In this document: piece after piece, positions 61,126 through 64,000 of the stretch | Position numbering within the stretch: the first letter of the stretch is position 1 | Layout: each line of letters begins with the position of its first letter | NCBI GenBank assembly: GCA_026874595.1 | Contig: CM049306.1 | Location: forward strand, 38,504,019-38,568,018 | Reading direction: 5' to 3' | DNA from: Sipunculus nudus | Lineage: Eukaryota; Annelida; Sipuncula; Golfingiida; Sipunculidae | Length of the DNA stretch: 64,000 nucleotides | Made by a program: the position numbers and the translations under genes | Notes under the pieces: model-generated | What the model was told of the DNA's origin: nothing | Seen by the model: only the letters and a program-made list of their open reading frames with translations | Database searches by the model: none

Positions 61126-63539
61126 AACAAGCCCTACAGGCCTAATGCGAACCTGTGCAAGTTTAGGAGTATGAATGGAGGTTTATTTTTAAAATTTAAT
61201 ATTGATCCTTTTAAGTCCTGCATATCTACCTTAGTCATTATGATTTCAGCAAAATAGACGTTTCTGAACTGCAAGTTTCGGACTAGGACATTTTAAAACC
61301 AGAATATGGGTAGTCAACAAGCCACTATGTGTATCCGCAGAAATCAGAGTGGGACGGGTGAAGTGAGGCATGGATTAAGTGGCAAGGGGAACAGAGCGTG
61401 GTGTGTTGCATATTAGCATGGATGTCTGCAGCTTAAACGTGAATGTAGGTGGTGCCACCTGTCATATAATCAAGAAAATTGTCCAGGATGTATAAACCTG
61501 CAAAATTTCAGGTGGATAAGTCAAACCACTGCTGAGATATGAGTGATTTTATCCCAAGGCAGATCAACAGATTGATGCTGTGCATAAGCAGTTGCAGGTG
61601 GCGCCACCAGTTTTGTCTATGATGAAGAGCTATGTGAGATCTATACACAAGCAAAATTTTGGCCCAATCGGTCAAACGATTCCCGAGATATGAGCTTAGA
61701 TGTCTGCAGAGTAAACGTGAATGTAGGTGGTGCCATCTGTCATAAAATCGAGAAAGCTGTCCAGGATGTATAAACCTGCAAAATTTCAGGTGGATTAGTC
61801 AAACCACTGCTGAGATATGAGTGATTTTATCCCAAGGCAGATCAACAGATTGATGCTGTGCATATGCAGTTGCAGGTGGCGCCACCAGTTTTGTCTATGA
61901 TGAAGAGCTATGTGAGATCTATACACATGCAAAATTTTGGCCTAATCAGTCAAACGGTTCCCGAGATATGAGCTTGGATGTCTGCAGAGTAAATGTGAAT
62001 GTAGGTGGCGCCACCTGTCCTAAAATCGAGAAAGCTGTCCATGATGTATAAACCTGCAAAATTTCAGGTGGATTAGTCAAACCACTGCTGAGATATGAGT
62101 GATTTTATCCAAAGGCAGATGAACAGATGGATGCTGTGCATTAATGGTTGCAGTTGGCCCACCAGTTTTGCCTATGATGAAGAGCTATGTAAGATCTATA
62201 CACATGCAAAATTTTGGCCCAATCGGTCAAACGGTTTCCGAGATATGAGCTTGGATGTCTGCAGAGTAAATGCGAATGTAGGTGGCGCCACCTGATATAA
62301 ATCGAGAAAGTTGTCAAGGATAAACCTGCAAAATTATAGGTGGATAAGTCAAACCACTGCAGAGATACAAGTAATATTATCCAAAGGCAGATGAACAGAT
62401 GGACGCTGTGCAAAAATGGTTGCAGGTGGCGCCACCATTTTTAGTGCATGTTATAAGCTATCAAAGGGCTACATTTGTGCAAAATTTTTAGCCTGATCGG
62501 TCAAACGGTTCCCGAGATATGTGGGTTTATGTGTGGAAACAGACGCACACATGGACGCTTGGCAGCAAGGAAAGGTCAGAAGTCAACCAAAAATGAGGGT
62601 GCAGCAGTTCACATGTGACCTGATGATAAACCGATTCGCTTAAAATGCAAACCAAGTTTTTTCAAACAGTTGAAAGATACAGTTCCAATAATCTGGGAAT
62701 TCTGCTTCACACATTGTCTAGACACCCCCCCCCCCAGCAAGGTCAGTTGCCATGGTGATGTCTGGACCCCACCTGTTTGTACTGAGTGACCTCTTACTTG
62801 GCTGCTGAAACTCAGTATGAAGTCAAATCTGTTTTCAAATACAGAAAGCCTTTTTCAATTAGCTACAATGCTTTTTTAAAACTGTATTTACCCAATCTAT
62901 TCTTATAAAACTGGCAGAACCCTACCATAGAATAATTCTTGTAAAGTTTAAACCAATCAGCTGAACAGTTTCATCATAAATCAGGGTATAAGCTAGAAGA
63001 GTTTAAAATTACGTTTTCGCTTGTAAAAAACACATCAATGTAGGTGGCGCCACCAATACCTCAAAATAAGATATGACATATGTGACAAACATTGGTATAA
63101 AATTTGGTCATTATAGCTCCAGCCGTTTTTGAGATTTTAATTTTAGTGTGCTTTTTTGGACAGATGACTAAGTTCAACCTCCTGTCACTTGGCCAAAAAT
63201 CTCCGAACTGGAACCATTTGAACAAACTTGAGAGAGATTGTTCCAGGGATCATTTTTGTGAAATATTGGAAAATTTGGCTGGACAGTTTCAGAGAAGAAG
63301 ATTTTTAAAGGTTTTAAGCTTTTTCTCTATAAAATCTAAATTAATGCAGATACCCAATAATAAGCTCCAGGGCACCAAGTTTCACATGTGACGAATTTTT
63401 ACATGTAATTTGGAGCTGCTAGCTCCGACAGTTTCTGACTTACAGCCATTGATGGCGGAAAGCCAGCCCTGGACGGCGGACGGCTGACGGCAGACGGACG
63501 ACGCTGCGCCATCGCATAAGCTCACAGGTTCGCTAAAAA
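61126..63539 (+). mobile_element. Tandem-array element, copy D (compact, both ends present)
   Basis: Starts ACAAGCCCTACAGGCC and ends TCACAGGTTCGCTAAAAA, with the same inverted GCGAACCTGTG pair as copy B. The head hairpin is degraded (TAGTCA...CACTA, near 61311-61328). The array (about 61425-62520) has four dimers, followed by an AGGTCA block (62573), an 11-C run at 62725-62735, one perfect palindrome at 63043-63054 and a GGAC tract (about 63462-63508). At 2.4 kb it is the shortest complete copy, which gives the best definition of the element. Confidence 0.88.
61425..62520 (+). repeat. 278-bp dimeric tandem array (copy D)
   Basis: Four dimeric units with the same motifs as array B. Some palindromes are mutated (GGTGGTGCCATC near 61727). 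Confidence 0.9.
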
Positions 63540-64000
63540 TATTTTGTCAATAATTCATTCATATAAGTATCTATACTGTGTATCCCAATCTGATTGTCCA
63601 CAATAACTAGACCGAGTTTTTTCACCGGAATTGAGACTGACTCAATCTGACAACTCAACTCCTGACCCACCAAGTCTGAGTACAAGCTCAGGACACTTGG
63701 AGGCCAAGTCTCCGAAAAATGTACTCATGTTCTGGTCCAAACTCAAGTCCTACGTCAGTGAATATAAAAATCTTGCAAATATTTATTCAACCAAAATATG
63801 GCCAGTGGAAGAAAATATATGACAATACTGTACAGGGAGTAAGGTCATTGATCAAGTAATGTTGTCAAGTAAATTAATTGGATGACTGACCCCAGACTGA
63901 TCATCAAAAGGTTAGCCCTGACATGGACAGACCCCTGATAACTCACTGACTTATATAACATATTTGATGGTTTCTTAACTATGACATTGTTAAAGATTCT
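63540..64000. other. Right flank, unrecognised
   Basis: Holds CTCAAGTCC-type words (63610-63770) similar to 60880-61015. No UPF2 exon was identified, so the first coding exon is probably beyond the window. Confidence 0.4.

Noticed and set aside
1-64000. Retroelements (reverse transcriptase, LTRs) and viral genes
   Set aside because: No reverse transcriptase, integrase or capsid motif and no long terminal direct repeats were seen in any frame.
1-64000. tRNA, rRNA or snRNA genes
   Set aside because: No convincing cloverleaf, box A/B pair or rRNA core motif was noticed; a covariance-model search would be needed to exclude them fully.

Overview
The window is a piece of an animal nuclear genome, most likely from a marine bivalve or another lophotrochozoan. 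It holds one intron-rich gene with standard GT-AG introns, is AT-rich, and is packed with interspersed repeats that carry internal tandem arrays and GGAC-rich ends, a style common in bivalve genomes. The taxon is an inference. There are no prokaryotic operons, no rRNA or tRNA genes I could recognise, and no CRISPR array.

The only host gene I can support is UPF2 (regulator of nonsense transcripts 2), on the minus strand from about 60851 (5' side, start codon outside the window or not recognised) down to a stop at 5319-5321. I placed 38 coding exons; every junction is GT-AG and the frame stays open from the first exon to the stop, giving 1270 complete codons plus a partial one, close to the length of vertebrate UPF2. 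In order the protein has a charged, low-complexity N-terminus, three MIF4G domains (the third is the UPF3-binding one), an acidic/SQ-rich linker, and the C-terminal UPF1-binding region. UPF2 bridges UPF1 and the UPF3/exon-junction complex in nonsense-mediated mRNA decay (NMD).

Almost everything else is repeat DNA in the introns or flanks. From left to right: 1-3359, right part of a tandem-array element (copy A); 3360-5318, 3' flank with a possible membrane-tail exon; 6770-7850, 42-bp minisatellite; 8858-8886, a 29-G run; 9050-9776, interspersed repeat; 10546-10684, a 46-bp repeat carrying splice donors; 12013-12236, inverted repeat; 19801-20981, terminal-inverted-repeat (TIR) element; 21690-22950, 52-bp satellite; 25775-26125, minisatellite resembling a splice acceptor; 32040-33020, interspersed repeat; 34825-41421, the largest tandem-array element (copy B); 41440-44955, four further repeat elements; 46019-47238, Tigger/pogo-like transposon with transposase remnant; 49003-51021, array element copy C; 51582-58951, nested mobile elements between inverted ends; 61126-63539, array element copy D.

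The most interesting non-genic signal is a shared grammar across several apparently unrelated repeat families: a 12-bp perfect palindrome GGTGGCGCCACC, then an AAAATTT-like block, then a GAGATAT-like block, with a GGAC-rich tract and often a terminal hairpin at the 3' end. In UPF2 itself, the points worth checking are an SQ-motif cluster before the UPF1-binding region, tandemly repeated splice sites at two exon edges (one set would introduce a stop codon), and a stop codon that overlaps a consensus splice donor.
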